This document shows positions 17,677 to 26,752 of a stretch of DNA of 60,942 bases, one piece after another. The position numbers were made by a program, and so were the translations under genes. A model generated the notes under the pieces. That model worked only from the letters and a program-made list of their open reading frames with translations. It searched no databases and was not told where the DNA came from. The DNA lies in assembly GCA_964354655.1 (NCBI GenBank), contig CAYHAL010000005.1, positions 1-60,942 of the forward strand. Direction: 5' to 3'. Positions within the stretch are counted from its first letter, which is position 1. Every line of letters begins with the position of its first letter. This stretch comes from E44-bin46 sp964354655 (GTDB lineage: Bacteria; Chloroflexota; Dehalococcoidia; Dehalococcoidales; E44-bin46).

Positions 17677-18753
17677 ATGATAGAAGCTTATAACCTGGGC
17701 CAGAAATACGGGGGGCGCTATGTCCTGCGGGACGTAAATCTCAAAATCGAGAGGGGTGAGGTTTTTGCTGTGATTGGCCCCACCGGTGCCGGTAAGACAA
17801 CGCTGCTCAGGCTTTTAGACCTCTTGGAAATGCCGGCGTCAGGGAAGGTGCATTTTGATGGGGTGGATGTTACCAGCTCTGGACAGGAAAGGCTCAGGGT
17901 GCGTCGCCGGATGTCGTTTGTCCAGCAGAAGCCGGTGGTCTTTACGATGAGTGTCTACGATAACGTTGCCTGTGGTCTGAGGTGGCGGCGAGAGAAGGAC
18001 GAGGTTATTCGTCAGCGGGTAGAGGGTGCTCTCGAACTTGTCGGTATGACTGACTACAGAGATAGAGATGCCAAAACACTTTCTGGGGGTGAGACCCAGC
18101 GTGTGGCTATCGCCCGGGCTCTGGCTACTCAGCCGGAGTTGCTGTTTCTTGATGAGCCGACTGCCAATCTGGACCCGGTTTCAGTATCAAAGGTAGAGGA
18201 GGTCCTGGCGCATATTGTTGGTGAGCACAAGATGACAGTAGTGATGGCTACCCATGATATGTCCCAGGGGCAACGCCTGGCTAACAGGATTGGTGTTCTT
18301 GTAGATGGGAGAATATTACAAGTGGGTACTCCTAACGAGATATTCACCTTGCCTGAGAGCCGGGAGGTAGCTGAGTTCGTCGGCATTGAGAATATCTTGG
18401 CTGGTGTGGTATCGGGGAAGGACGGGGGTCTGGTTGCTGTAGATGTGAATGGGAGCATTATTGAAGCGATTTCCGATTACGAAGTGGGGGAAAGGGTTTA
18501 TGCCTTAATCAGACCTGAGGAGATAACTTTAATATCCGCAAAAGGCTTAAGTAGTGCTAGAAACACTTTCCAAGGCAAGATAGTCAAGATGTCTTTAGTC
18601 GAGCCGCTTATTAGGATTGAGGTAGACTGTGGTTTTTCTCTGCTATGTCTGGTAACAAAAAGGTCAGCCGAAGAGCTTAACCTTACTATCGGTAAAGTGG
18701 TTTACGCTAGTTTCAAGGCCAGTGGGGTCCGCATCATCAGAAGATGGAGTTGA
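17677..18753 (+). CDS. tupC: tungstate ABC transporter, ATP-binding protein
   Basis: 358 aa. Walker A GPTGAGKTT, Q-loop VQQKPVVF, ABC signature LSGGETQRVAIARAL, Walker B LLFLDEPTANLDP, H-loop ATHD. After about residue 240 a TOBE-like C-terminal domain (YALIRPEEITL) may sense the oxyanion. Ten nt after tupB, completing the cassette. Confidence 0.93.
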   Translation: MIEAYNLGQKYGGRYVLRDVNLKIERGEVFAVIGPTGAGKTTLLRLLDLLEMPASGKVHFDGVDVTSSGQERLRVRRRMSFVQQKPVVFTMSVYDNVACGLRWRREKDEVIRQRVEGALELVGMTDYRDRDAKTLSGGETQRVAIARALATQPELLFLDEPTANLDPVSVSKVEEVLAHIVGEHKMTVVMATHDMSQGQRLANRIGVLVDGRILQVGTPNEIFTLPESREVAEFVGIENILAGVVSGKDGGLVAVDVNGSIIEAISDYEVGERVYALIRPEEITLISAKGLSSARNTFQGKIVKMSLVEPLIRIEVDCGFSLLCLVTKRSAEELNLTIGKVVYASFKASGVRIIRRWS

Positions 18754-18813
18754 CCCAGTTCAAAACCGCAATGTAAGAGAATATGTTACTGGGGTTGATT
18801 AGCTGTCCGAGAA

Positions 18814-18843
18814 TTGACAGTCAGATTTGAGTTATGTTATATT
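18814..18843 (+). promoter_or_regulatory. promoter of the CAU tRNA gene
   Basis: TTGACA (18814-18819), 18-nt spacer, TATATT (18838-18843), ten nt before the mature tRNA 5' end. Confidence 0.7.
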
Positions 18844-18852
18844 TTGCCTGCT

Positions 18853-18924
<72 letters not shown>

Positions 18925-18964
18925 CTTATTTGTAGCTAGTTTTTTTAGTCCCACAGATTTGTGC

Positions 18965-19663
18965 TTAACCCTTGTCATCACCCCTTCCTTCTTTCTGTTT
19001 ATTCGCTGCAAGTTTCTTTTGCAGTTTACGACAACGCAAATAAACAAGAATTATACAGAACCCTATCCCAGGGGCAACTGTAGCGCTCGACATCAGACTG
19101 GAGAATACCTGTTGAGTGCTACAATATGAAGAGATGAAATGAGCGATGTAGAAAGAGAAACTTGTGACCGTAATAAAAACCATCGCTATTACGTAGGCGG
19201 TGCTACCGCTCCATGATGGTTTTCCTTCAATCGGAGGGTCAATTAGAGCGATAGAAGCATATTCTTCGATTGCCATTATTCGGTCGCCAAATTTCTTCTG
19301 CAGGCTTTGGTGTTTCCAAAGACCCAGCGTTAGTATGAGGTTCAAAAGAGATAATATTCCAAAGGCGAGGATTTTGCCCTCTTTAGGAATATGAGTTGTG
19401 AACACCGCGACATAAGCACCAATATTAATGCCTGATGCTACAGAAGGAATGCTCCAGATTGTAGTCGTCCAATGTCGCCAGAATTCTCCGCATCTTCTAT
19501 AATGCTCAAACAGAGCTGCCCTCTGCGAGTCTTCCAGTTTAGTGAATTCTGTATTGCCAAATCCACCCTTAATTCTTTCCGTTTCATCCTCTATCTTCCT
19601 TTTTTTCTTGCCTTGGCTACTATTACCTGATTGTTGGTCTTGTATCTTTTTTCTACACCGCAT
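18965..19663 (-). CDS. hypothetical membrane protein, 232 aa
   Basis: Not recognised. Basic soluble N-terminus (KKRKIEDETERIKGG), then four hydrophobic segments: SVASGINIGAYVAVF, a second around LAFGILSLLNLILTLG, AYVIAMVFITVTSFSF, and one near VAPGIGFCIILVYL, and a Lys-rich tail. The layout resembles SLATT-type membrane effectors of nucleotide-signalling defence systems, but no motif proves it. Start ATG follows GGGAGGGAAGTAA. It is last in a minus-strand cluster with two other small membrane proteins and an excisionase-like regulator. Confidence 0.6.
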   Translation of the reverse strand: MRCRKKIQDQQSGNSSQGKKKRKIEDETERIKGGFGNTEFTKLEDSQRAALFEHYRRCGEFWRHWTTTIWSIPSVASGINIGAYVAVFTTHIPKEGKILAFGILSLLNLILTLGLWKHQSLQKKFGDRIMAIEEYASIALIDPPIEGKPSWSGSTAYVIAMVFITVTSFSFYIAHFISSYCSTQQVFSSLMSSATVAPGIGFCIILVYLRCRKLQKKLAANKQKEGRGDDKG

Positions 19664-19693
19664 TTACTTCCCTCCCATTCTTTATCTTTGGTT

Positions 19694-19945
19694 TTATTCC
19701 TCTTCTCCCTCTGTAAACCCACACTTAGGGCACTTAAATGACTTTAATGACTTTGGTTTTGAACGTGCCATCCCCCAGCCAACTATAATAAGAATGCAGA
19801 GAAGAGAGACAACAGCGACAGTTCCCAACACAACTTGCCACCATGCCTCGCCAGGAAGTCCTCTTATGCCACCTGATAGTACACCGTCTACTATCAAGTA
19901 GAACCCTGCCCCAAACATTATCCATCCCCAAATTTTCCTTTCCAC
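19694..19945 (-). CDS. small two-helix membrane protein with zinc ribbon
   Basis: 83 aa from GTG 19945 with AAGGAGG five nt upstream. Two hydrophobic helices (IWGWIMFGAGFYLIVDGV and VVLGTVAVVSLLCILIIVGW), then a cytoplasmic tail ending CPKCGFTEGEEE. The CxxC with a phenylalanine looks like half of a zinc-ribbon. Unknown function. 30 nt separate it from the following membrane gene. Confidence 0.6.
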   Translation of the reverse strand: MERKIWGWIMFGAGFYLIVDGVLSGGIRGLPGEAWWQVVLGTVAVVSLLCILIIVGWGMARSKPKSLKSFKCPKCGFTEGEEE

Positions 19946-19976
19946 TTCAACCTCCTTATTATCTAAATGCCCGTTC

Positions 19977-20132
19977 TTATTTTCTCACCAAAGAATAAGC
20001 AGATTGAAATATTATGGCAACAGCAAGGGCTATAATCACAAACGCCAAATCACTCTTACCAAGCCACATCGTCGCCTCATAGCCAGCTATTCCGATTGCA
20101 ATTGCAAGCGATATTATAGGTAGAGCTTTCAC
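19977..20132 (-). CDS. 51-aa membrane microprotein
   Basis: GTG 20132 preceded by GGAAGGAGGTTGAG. VKALPIISLAIAIGIAGYE forms one helix and LAFVIIALAVAIIFQSAY another. The start overlaps the stop of the upstream HTH gene by 4 nt (GTGA), so the two are translationally coupled. Confidence 0.6.
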   Translation of the reverse strand: MKALPIISLAIAIGIAGYEATMWLGKSDLAFVIIALAVAIIFQSAYSLVRK

Positions 20133-20296
20133 CTCAACCTCCTTCCCTTCGGTTTTCTCTTTCTTTTGTATTCTAAGCTAAGAACTACCCAGTCATGCCC
20201 TAGCTTCTTGCCATGTATCTCCCCTTTTTCGACTAGCCTTCGGCAATGGCTTTCAGATATTCCTAACTTACTTGCTGCCTCTTTCACGCTATACAT
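20129..20296 (-). CDS. excisionase-type helix-turn-helix protein, 55 aa
   Basis: MYSVKEAASKLGISESHCRR is a typical MerR/Xis-like HTH (HTH_17) followed by GKKLGHDWVV wing and a basic tail. Start chosen at the M of MYSVKEAA by family convention; longer starts up to 20365 are open but unsupported. First gene of a four-gene unit with membrane proteins. Such HTHs occur in excision modules, DNA-modification loci and defence islands; no integrase is present here. Confidence 0.7.
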   Translation of the reverse strand: MYSVKEAASKLGISESHCRRLVEKGEIHGKKLGHDWVVLSLEYKRKRKPKGRRLR

Positions 20297-20467
20297 CTTA
20301 CTGGCATTATACACGATAACGCTCACAACGTCAATGCATGACCACTTGCGAAGGGGAGAAAGCAAATAGTAAATAGGTATTTGATAATTGTCTGTTTTTC
20401 GGCTACAGTAAAGTCTAAAAGGGTAACTTTTGGCTCGGAACCTCGTTTTTATAGATAGGGAAAGGCA

Positions 20468-22864
20468 ATGAAGGCAAGGTTGCTTATTTCTTTGCTACTA
20501 ATCGGCATTATCTTGGCTAGTGGATGCGTGGTCCAAAAGCCATCTCTGCCACCTGCCTTGAATATACCATCAGTGGTAGCCGGTGACATATACAATCCGA
20601 AGCTGGCAATGGCGTCTACTTATGAACAGGAGGCTTTGTCTATCACTCTGTCTTCCCCCGCTTATTCCTTGCCACTGGCATTGGAGGAAGTTGGCAACCT
20701 GTCGGATGTAGATTTGAATTTGCCGCTCAACAGCAATCAGAAGGAACTCCTCCAGAAAAACGGGTTTGTGGTCATACCGTGGTATGGTGACGATATCGTA
20801 GAACCCTATAAGGCGATGAAGGAGCTTGGTGTTCCTATCTTTGTAACCTCTGACACGCTCCTCCATCTTTATCATATCCAGTTCAATGAGATTTTGAAAC
20901 GGATTGAAGAAGAGGAATTCTTTGATAAGCTCATTGATATGAGTCAGGCTATGCTGGGAAGGTCTATTCAGGACTATAACGCTTTTACCGATTCCGACCT
21001 CAAGGAGGCAGCGAGGAGAAACGCGGCTTACTTTGCTGTTGGGCTGGAGCTTCTCCAGACGCCCACTGAGGGCTATGACGAGGCAGAATTGAAGGCGGAG
21101 ATTGAGCAATGGAACCGCGAAAATCCCTATGACCAGAAGGAGTTTAAGCCGATAAGGAAGGTCAGTTTCACTATCCCTAGCTATGTGCAGGAAGAAGTAG
21201 ATGAGGAGCTCAAGAACATTGAACAGCACCAGGACTTTAAGCCCAGTGCTATCTTTAATACAAATACGGATTGTCTTTGCGATGTTCCCTGCTGCTATTG
21301 TGAAGATTACTCCCAGTATGTGCCACGGGGGCACTACACCCGTAGCGAGACCTTAAAAAGGTACTTCAAGGCGATGATGTGGTATGGCAGGATGGCTTTC
21401 CTGTTAAAGGGTGGGGAGGTAAGCGAGTGCGCTGCCTCGGAAGGACCCTTAATTGCTGAAGGGGATGCCAAGCTGGCTACCATTCAAGCCTCCTTAATTT
21501 CGGCTGAATTATCTGGTGTCGAGGTGGGTGACGGCACCGCTCAGGAAATATGGGACCGCATTTACTCGGTTACCGCGTTCTTTGTTGGTACCGCCGATGA
21601 CCTCACCCCTTATGAGTACCTTAGTGCCATTGAAAAGGTCTTTGGCACTGAGTTTGACGCCAGCCTGCTTGCCAATGATGATAACCTTCTAGCCCTTAAA
21701 GCTGAGCTGGCTCAAATGAGAAGCCCGGAAATCTATGGCGGTTCGGGCATCTGTGTGGTCTATCCGCCGGTAACCAGGGAGAAGCTTTATCAGTGCTTGG
21801 CTAAGACCAAGGGGATGCGATTCATGGGGCAGAGGTTTGTCCCCGATTCCTACATGTTTCAAAACTTGGTCTCCCCTGCCGTCGGTATGTATGTTGGCAG
21901 TGGTGAGCCCTTTACTATGAAGATGACCCAGCTTGGTCCAGCTAGGTGCTTTCCTCGAGGTCTGGATATAATGGCAGTCCTTGGTTCTGAGCGGGCTTAT
22001 CAGGTATTAAAGGAGGAGGGGGATACTGAATACCAGGGTATAGATACCAGCTATGATAAGCAGCTAAATGAACTAAAGGCTCAATTTGGTGAATTTGATA
22101 TTACCCAGTGGAACCGTAACCTCTATTGGGCTTGGCTGTATGCGCTAAAGCCATTGCTTGAGGGGTTTGGCAACGGTTATCCCACCTTCATGCAGACGCA
22201 AGCTTGGCAGGATAAGGAGCTACAGACAGCTCTAGCCTCTTGGGCTGAATTGCGGCATGATACCATCCTATATGCCAAGCAGAGCTATACCCCTGCTCTT
22301 AAGACAGCACTGCCACCGTCCCAACCGGTAGTTGGCTATGTTGAGCCTGTCCCTGAGTCCTACACCCGAATGTTAGCTCTTACCAAGATGACCAAAGAGG
22401 GACTGGCTCAGCTTAATGCCCTAAGTGACGAGGAGAAGTCGCGGCTGGAAAGCCTGGAGGGCATCCTGACCAGGCTGATAGATATATCCAAAGACGAACT
22501 GGAAAATAAGGAACTGGCTGAAGCCGATTATCAGTTTATCAGGGACTTTGGTGATGAGCTTGATTCCATCGTCGCCGGGGTCGAGGCAAAGGGGAAGGAA
22601 ACGACTATAGTTGCTGATGTACACACTGATACCAACCCACCGCGGCAGGTTTTGGAGGAAGGGGTCGGTTATGTTGACCTCATCCTGGCTGCCTACAAAT
22701 TACCCGACGGTAGAATCTTGGTTGGGGCTGGACCTGCTTTCAGCTATTTTGAATTCAAGCAGCCTATGGATGACCGGCTCACCGATGAGGAGTGGCAGGA
22801 GATACTGGAGGTGGGGAGAGTGCCGGAAAGGCCTGGCTGGATTGCCAGTTTCTATGCCAAGTAG
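20468..22864 (+). CDS. large DUF3160-family lipoprotein
   Basis: 798 aa. Signal peptide and lipobox LASGC give a lipidated Cys at about residue 20, so the protein sits on the outer face of the membrane. The body matches DUF3160 in style: NGFVVIPW, PIFVTSDTLLHLYHIQF, GRMAFL, MRFMGQRFVPDSYMFQNLV, QLGPARCFPRGLDIMAVLGS, HDTILYAKQSY, VADVHTDTNPP. A Cys-rich patch (CLCDVPCCYCEDY) around residue 270 could hold metal. Function unknown. A possible promoter TTGATA-N17-TACAGT lies at 20381-20409. Confidence 0.8.
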   Translation: MKARLLISLLLIGIILASGCVVQKPSLPPALNIPSVVAGDIYNPKLAMASTYEQEALSITLSSPAYSLPLALEEVGNLSDVDLNLPLNSNQKELLQKNGFVVIPWYGDDIVEPYKAMKELGVPIFVTSDTLLHLYHIQFNEILKRIEEEEFFDKLIDMSQAMLGRSIQDYNAFTDSDLKEAARRNAAYFAVGLELLQTPTEGYDEAELKAEIEQWNRENPYDQKEFKPIRKVSFTIPSYVQEEVDEELKNIEQHQDFKPSAIFNTNTDCLCDVPCCYCEDYSQYVPRGHYTRSETLKRYFKAMMWYGRMAFLLKGGEVSECAASEGPLIAEGDAKLATIQASLISAELSGVEVGDGTAQEIWDRIYSVTAFFVGTADDLTPYEYLSAIEKVFGTEFDASLLANDDNLLALKAELAQMRSPEIYGGSGICVVYPPVTREKLYQCLAKTKGMRFMGQRFVPDSYMFQNLVSPAVGMYVGSGEPFTMKMTQLGPARCFPRGLDIMAVLGSERAYQVLKEEGDTEYQGIDTSYDKQLNELKAQFGEFDITQWNRNLYWAWLYALKPLLEGFGNGYPTFMQTQAWQDKELQTALASWAELRHDTILYAKQSYTPALKTALPPSQPVVGYVEPVPESYTRMLALTKMTKEGLAQLNALSDEEKSRLESLEGILTRLIDISKDELENKELAEADYQFIRDFGDELDSIVAGVEAKGKETTIVADVHTDTNPPRQVLEEGVGYVDLILAAYKLPDGRILVGAGPAFSYFEFKQPMDDRLTDEEWQEILEVGRVPERPGWIASFYAK

Positions 22865-22879
22865 ACAGTTGGCTACAGC

Positions 22880-22927
22880 ATGCTGCTGGGAGCTTTAACC
22901 GCTCTGGTTACCCCTTTTGTAGCTTGA
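22880..22927 (+). pseudogene. possible dapA 5' remnant, 15 codons
   Basis: ATG 22880 reads MLLGALTALVTPFVA then TGA, resembling the first strand of dihydrodipicolinate synthases (GxxTAxVTPF). Nothing further of the enzyme follows; 75 nt later dcd begins. Short, so chance resemblance is possible. Confidence 0.3.
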
Positions 22928-23001
22928 ATTAACCTATTCCCTCATTAATTTGTTATTATACATTCGTGGATGACAAATTAATTTAGGAAGGAGGCTTGAA
23001 A

Positions 23002-23517
23002 ATGGCAGCCATTTTATCCCAGCAGGATATCCACCGATTGCTCCAGCAAGAGCCGCCGCTGATAGAAGGCGGTATCAACCTTGACGAGCAGGTGCAACCT
23101 AACGGTGTTGACCTTACACTGCGTGAGGTGGCAATGCTTCAGTCATCGGGTAGGATAGTGGTCAAAGATAGTCAAAGGCTGGTATCTAATTTAGCCCCAT
23201 TGGTGTTTGACGGGCTGGATTTTGTTGACTTGATGCCAGGTGCCTATATTGTTACTTATAATGAGATAGTCCATCTACCTAAAAATGTTATGGCATTAGC
23301 CACCCCTAGGTCGAGTCTGCTTCGTTGTGGGGTTACGGTAAACACCGCGGTTTGGGATGCTGGCTATTCCGGTCGTTCCCAATCCCTTATGGTGGTCTAT
23401 AATCCTCAGGGGTTTCGTCTGCAGAGGAATACCAGGATTGTCCAGCTTGTTTTCCTATGGCTAACCGGGGAGACAGAAGGCTACCAGGGAGTCTATCAGG
23501 GAGAAAATATAGGTTGA
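23002..23517 (+). CDS. dcd: dCTP deaminase
   Basis: Deaminates dCTP to dUTP (or to dUMP in bifunctional forms), feeding dTMP synthesis. 171 aa from ATG 23002, seven nt after GGAGG. Motifs: QVQPNGVDLTLRE, ATPRSSLLRCGV with the Ser/Arg pair, and AVWDAGYSGRS with GYxG. Length between the mono- and bifunctional types. It precedes the ribosomal operon but the tandem promoters in between suggest separate transcription. Confidence 0.9.
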   Translation: MAAILSQQDIHRLLQQEPPLIEGGINLDEQVQPNGVDLTLREVAMLQSSGRIVVKDSQRLVSNLAPLVFDGLDFVDLMPGAYIVTYNEIVHLPKNVMALATPRSSLLRCGVTVNTAVWDAGYSGRSQSLMVVYNPQGFRLQRNTRIVQLVFLWLTGETEGYQGVYQGENIG

Positions 23518-23549
23518 ATTTAATTCACCCCTTTTTGCCTATATGACAT

Positions 23550-23588
23550 CTACCATAGCTGTTGACAGCTAACCATTAGCTGTGGTAG
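23550..23588 (+). promoter_or_regulatory. 11-bp inverted repeat enclosing the first str promoter
   Basis: CTACCATAGCT (23550-23560) and AGCTGTGGTAG (23578-23588) match in 10 of 11 positions. They flank the -35 box and run into the -10 box, so the repeat could be an operator. Confidence 0.4.
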
Positions 23589-23591
23589 ACT
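23562..23591 (+). promoter_or_regulatory. str operon promoter P1
   Basis: TTGACA (23562-23567), 18-nt spacer, TAGACT (23586-23591). Confidence 0.6.
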
Positions 23592-23604
23592 AAAAAGCTA
23601 GCCT

Positions 23605-23634
23605 TTGACACTATAGCTAAAAAAGTGGTAGATT
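23605..23634 (+). promoter_or_regulatory. str operon promoter P2
   Basis: TTGACA (23605-23610), 18-nt spacer, TAGATT (23629-23634). Nearly a copy of P1, 43 nt downstream; both share GTGGTAGA before the -10 end. Confidence 0.65.
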
Positions 23635-23667
23635 GAAGTTTAATGTTCAATTTATCGCTTAGCTTGA

Positions 23668-23693
23668 AATGGATGAGCCTAAGCTCATCCATT
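23668..23693 (+). promoter_or_regulatory. leader hairpin before rpsL
   Basis: AATGGATGAGC (23668-23678) pairs perfectly with GCTCATCCATT (23683-23693) over a CTAA loop, followed by AAAATTG. It ends 17 nt before the rpsL Shine-Dalgarno. Could be a ribosomal-protein autoregulatory site or a weak attenuator. Confidence 0.55.
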
Positions 23694-23721
23694 AAAATTG
23701 TTGGGGAATAGGAGGAGCCGA

Positions 23722-24165
23722 TTGCCTACAGTTAACCAGCTTGTCCGTAAAGGGCGTAAGAAGTTTATTAAGAAAACCAAAACGCCGGCGCTGCGCTTTA
23801 GTTATAATGCGTTAAAGAATAAAAGGGTGCCGGGGAACTCGCCACAGAAGCGAGGGGTTTGTATTAATGTTAAGACTACCACCCCGAAGAAGCCCAATTC
23901 GGCGTTGCGTAAAATAGCGAGGGTGAGGCTGACCAATGGGCTGGAGGTCATAGCCTATATTCCTGGCGAAGGGCATGAGTTGCAGGAGCACTCCGTAGTC
24001 TTGATTCGCGGAGGTCGGGTAAAGGATTTACCTGGTGTTCGTTATCACATCATCCGTGGTGCCCTTGATGCCAGTGGTGTAGCTAATCGTCGTCAGGGTC
24101 GTAGTAAGTATGGAAGCAAGCGAGCTAAAGGGGTAGCTGAAGAGGTGGCTCAAGAGGCGGCTTAA
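23722..24165 (+). CDS. rpsL: 30S ribosomal protein S12 (uS12)
   Basis: Decoding-centre protein. TTG 23722 is the start: it gives PTVNQLVRKGRK and lies behind GGAGGAG. 147 aa; KTTTPKKPNSALRKIARVRL and HELQEHSVVLIRGGRVKDLPG are the conserved loops (streptomycin sites K42 and K87 regions unchanged by eye). The C-terminus has an acidic extension after GSKRAK, longer than the 124-aa E. coli protein. Confidence 0.97.
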   Translation: MPTVNQLVRKGRKKFIKKTKTPALRFSYNALKNKRVPGNSPQKRGVCINVKTTTPKKPNSALRKIARVRLTNGLEVIAYIPGEGHELQEHSVVLIRGGRVKDLPGVRYHIIRGALDASGVANRRQGRSKYGSKRAKGVAEEVAQEAA

Positions 24166-24179
24166 ATTAAGGAGGTAAA

Positions 24180-24650
24180 GTGCCAAGGCGAGGCAGAGTT
24201 GTAAAAAGAGAGCCCTCTCCGGATAGTAGGTATCACAGTGTCTTGGTGGCTCGGTTGATTAACCGAGTAATGGCGGGAGGCAAGAAAGCTAAGGCGGAGG
24301 GGATTGTCTATGATGCTCTAAACATTATGGAACGGCAGGAGTCAAAAGCCCCGGTCAATGTTTTAGAACAGGCGATAAAGAATGCCACGCCTCTACTTGA
24401 GGTTAAGCCTCGTCGGGTAGGGGGTGCTACCTATCAAGTGCCGATAGAGGTTCGGTCTGACCGTGGTACTGCTTTGGCTATACGTTGGCTAATAGGATCG
24501 GCTAGAGCCAGAGCCGCCAAATCTATGGCGGAGAAGCTAGCGGCTGAGCTTATTGACGCTTCGAAAGAGCAGGGGGTAACTATTAAAAGGCGTGAGGACA
24601 CTCATAAAATGGCTCAAGCCAATAGAGCCTTCGCCCACTATAAATGGTGA
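24180..24650 (+). CDS. rpsG: 30S ribosomal protein S7 (uS7)
   Basis: 156 aa from GTG 24180 with the ideal TAAGGAGGT upstream. Assembly initiator of the 30S head. PRRGRVVKREP start, VEVRSDRGTALAIRWLIG core and RREDTHKMAQANRAFAHYKW end are typical. 14 nt after rpsL. Confidence 0.97.
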   Translation: MPRRGRVVKREPSPDSRYHSVLVARLINRVMAGGKKAKAEGIVYDALNIMERQESKAPVNVLEQAIKNATPLLEVKPRRVGGATYQVPIEVRSDRGTALAIRWLIGSARARAAKSMAEKLAAELIDASKEQGVTIKRREDTHKMAQANRAFAHYKW

Positions 24651-24670
24651 GTTTAAGGTAGGGACAGGAC

Positions 24671-26746
24671 GTGGTTGAGAGATTTCCATTAGAACGTATA
24701 CGAAATATAGCTATCATTGCCCATATTGATGCTGGTAAGACCACCATCACCGAGAGGATACTATACCTTACCGGTCGTACCTATAAGATTGGTGAGGTAG
24801 ACGAAGGTACAGCCGTGATGGATTGGATGCAGCTAGAACGGGAACGCGGCATTACTATTACGGCGGCGGCTACTACCTGCTATTGGCAGAATCACCGCAT
24901 CAATATTATTGATACCCCAGGGCATGTGGATTTTACTGCTGAAGTAGAGCGCAGTCTTAGAGTATTGGATGGGGGGGTGGTGGTTTTTGACGCTGTAGCC
25001 GGGGTTGAAGCTCAATCAGAAACAGTATGGCGACAGGCTGATAGATATAAAGTGCCCAGAATTTGCTTCATCAATAAGATGGACCGAGTTGGTGCTAACT
25101 TTGACCGCAGTTTGTCCATGATTAAAGAGCGGCTTCAAGCCAAGCCCCTGCCCGTACAATTACCTCTAGGTAGTGAAACCTCACACGAGGGCGTTATTGA
25201 CCTGATAGGGAATAAGGCGTGGCGCTTTGACGGAAGCCCAGACTCTGAACCAATGCAAGTACCTGTTCCAGACTCGGAGCTGGCGAAGTGTACCGAATTT
25301 CGTCAGGTACTAATTGAAAAATTGGCTGAAAGTGATGACCGGATTATGGCGGCTTATCTGGATGGCAGGAGCATTATTTCTAATGAGCTGGTAGCAGCCT
25401 TAAGAAGGGTGACCTTAGCCAATAGAGGGGTGCCCGTCCTTTGTGGCAGTGCCCTGAGAAATAGGGGTGTCCGGTTCTTGCTTGATGCCATTGTAAGCTA
25501 TCTTCCGTCCCCTTTGGATGTACCGCCGATAAGGGGCATTGATGCTAGATTGAGGACTCCAGTAAGCCGTCCGGCTTCAGATGATGCCCCCCTTTCGGCA
25601 CTAGCCTTTAAGGTGGTGTCTGACCCGTTTGTGGGGAGGCTGGTCTATTTAAGGGTGTATTCGGGTAGAATGAAGGCGGGGTCTCGGGTATTTAATGCCA
25701 CCCGGGGCAGGAAGGAGCGCATTGGGCGGCTATTACTAATGCATGCCAATCATCGTGAGGAGATAGGTGAGGCTGACACCGGGGCTATCGTTGCTACCTT
25801 AGGTCTTAAGGATACCTTTACCGGTGATACCCTATGTGATGCCTCTCATTCTATATTACTTGAATCTATCCGCTTCCCCGAGCCAGTGCTGTCAGTGGCT
25901 ATTGAGCCCAAAAGTAAGGCTGACCAAGATAGGATAGGGGAAGCCCTAAGCAAATTGGTTGAAGAAGACCCTACCTTTAAGGTGGGCTACAATCAAGAGA
26001 CAGGACAGACTATTATCTCAGGTATGGGCGAGCTTCACTTGGAGGTCATAGTGAGCCGACTATTTAGTGAGTTTAAGGTAGGGGCAAAGGTAGGTAAACC
26101 GCGGGTTGCCTATAAGGAGACGATAACCATACCGGTGCGGGTTGAAGGGAAATTCGTTCGGCAAACTGGAGGGCATGGCCAGTATGGACATGTCTGTCTT
26201 GAGCTTAAGCCTGTGGAGCGTGGCAGTGGCTTTCAATTTGTGAGCCAGGTTAAAAATGGGGCTATACCCAAGCAATATTTCCCAGCAGTGGAGATTGGGA
26301 TTAAAGAGGCTATGGAGACCGGGGTGCTGGCTGGCTACCCTATAGTTGATGTTAAAGCCATCCTCTACGACGGTAGTTACCATGAGGTTGACTCTTCAGA
26401 TATAGCCTTCAAGATGGCTGGGTCAATTGCGCTAAAGAATGGCGTGGCTAAAGCCAAGCCTATCCTTCTGGAGCCAATTATGAAGTTGGAGGTGGTTACT
26501 CCAGAACAATTTCTTGGTGATATAATAGCTGCCCTCAATTCAAGGAGAGGACGTATTGAAGGTATAGAAACACAAGGCGAAATGCGGGTCATCCATTCTT
26601 TCCTCGCCTTAGCTGAGACCTTTGGTCTTGCCACTAGCCTTAGGTCACTAAGTCAGGGTAGAGCCACCCATTCTATGGAATTTTATCACTATGAGGAGCT
26701 ACCAGCTGAATTGGTGGATGAAATTAGAGCTATAGGTAAAAGGTGA
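24671..26746 (+). CDS. fusA: elongation factor G
   Basis: Translocation GTPase, 691 aa from GTG 24671. G1 AHIDAGKTT, G2 RGITI, G3 DTPGHVDF, G4 NKMD, G5 GSAL; domain IV loop RQTGGHGQYGHV; domain V at the end. Full length. tuf, which usually follows in bacteria, is missing; rpsJ follows after 6 nt. Confidence 0.97.
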   Translation: MVERFPLERIRNIAIIAHIDAGKTTITERILYLTGRTYKIGEVDEGTAVMDWMQLERERGITITAAATTCYWQNHRINIIDTPGHVDFTAEVERSLRVLDGGVVVFDAVAGVEAQSETVWRQADRYKVPRICFINKMDRVGANFDRSLSMIKERLQAKPLPVQLPLGSETSHEGVIDLIGNKAWRFDGSPDSEPMQVPVPDSELAKCTEFRQVLIEKLAESDDRIMAAYLDGRSIISNELVAALRRVTLANRGVPVLCGSALRNRGVRFLLDAIVSYLPSPLDVPPIRGIDARLRTPVSRPASDDAPLSALAFKVVSDPFVGRLVYLRVYSGRMKAGSRVFNATRGRKERIGRLLLMHANHREEIGEADTGAIVATLGLKDTFTGDTLCDASHSILLESIRFPEPVLSVAIEPKSKADQDRIGEALSKLVEEDPTFKVGYNQETGQTIISGMGELHLEVIVSRLFSEFKVGAKVGKPRVAYKETITIPVRVEGKFVRQTGGHGQYGHVCLELKPVERGSGFQFVSQVKNGAIPKQYFPAVEIGIKEAMETGVLAGYPIVDVKAILYDGSYHEVDSSDIAFKMAGSIALKNGVAKAKPILLEPIMKLEVVTPEQFLGDIIAALNSRRGRIEGIETQGEMRVIHSFLALAETFGLATSLRSLSQGRATHSMEFYHYEELPAELVDEIRAIGKR

Positions 26747-26752
26747 GCTTTT

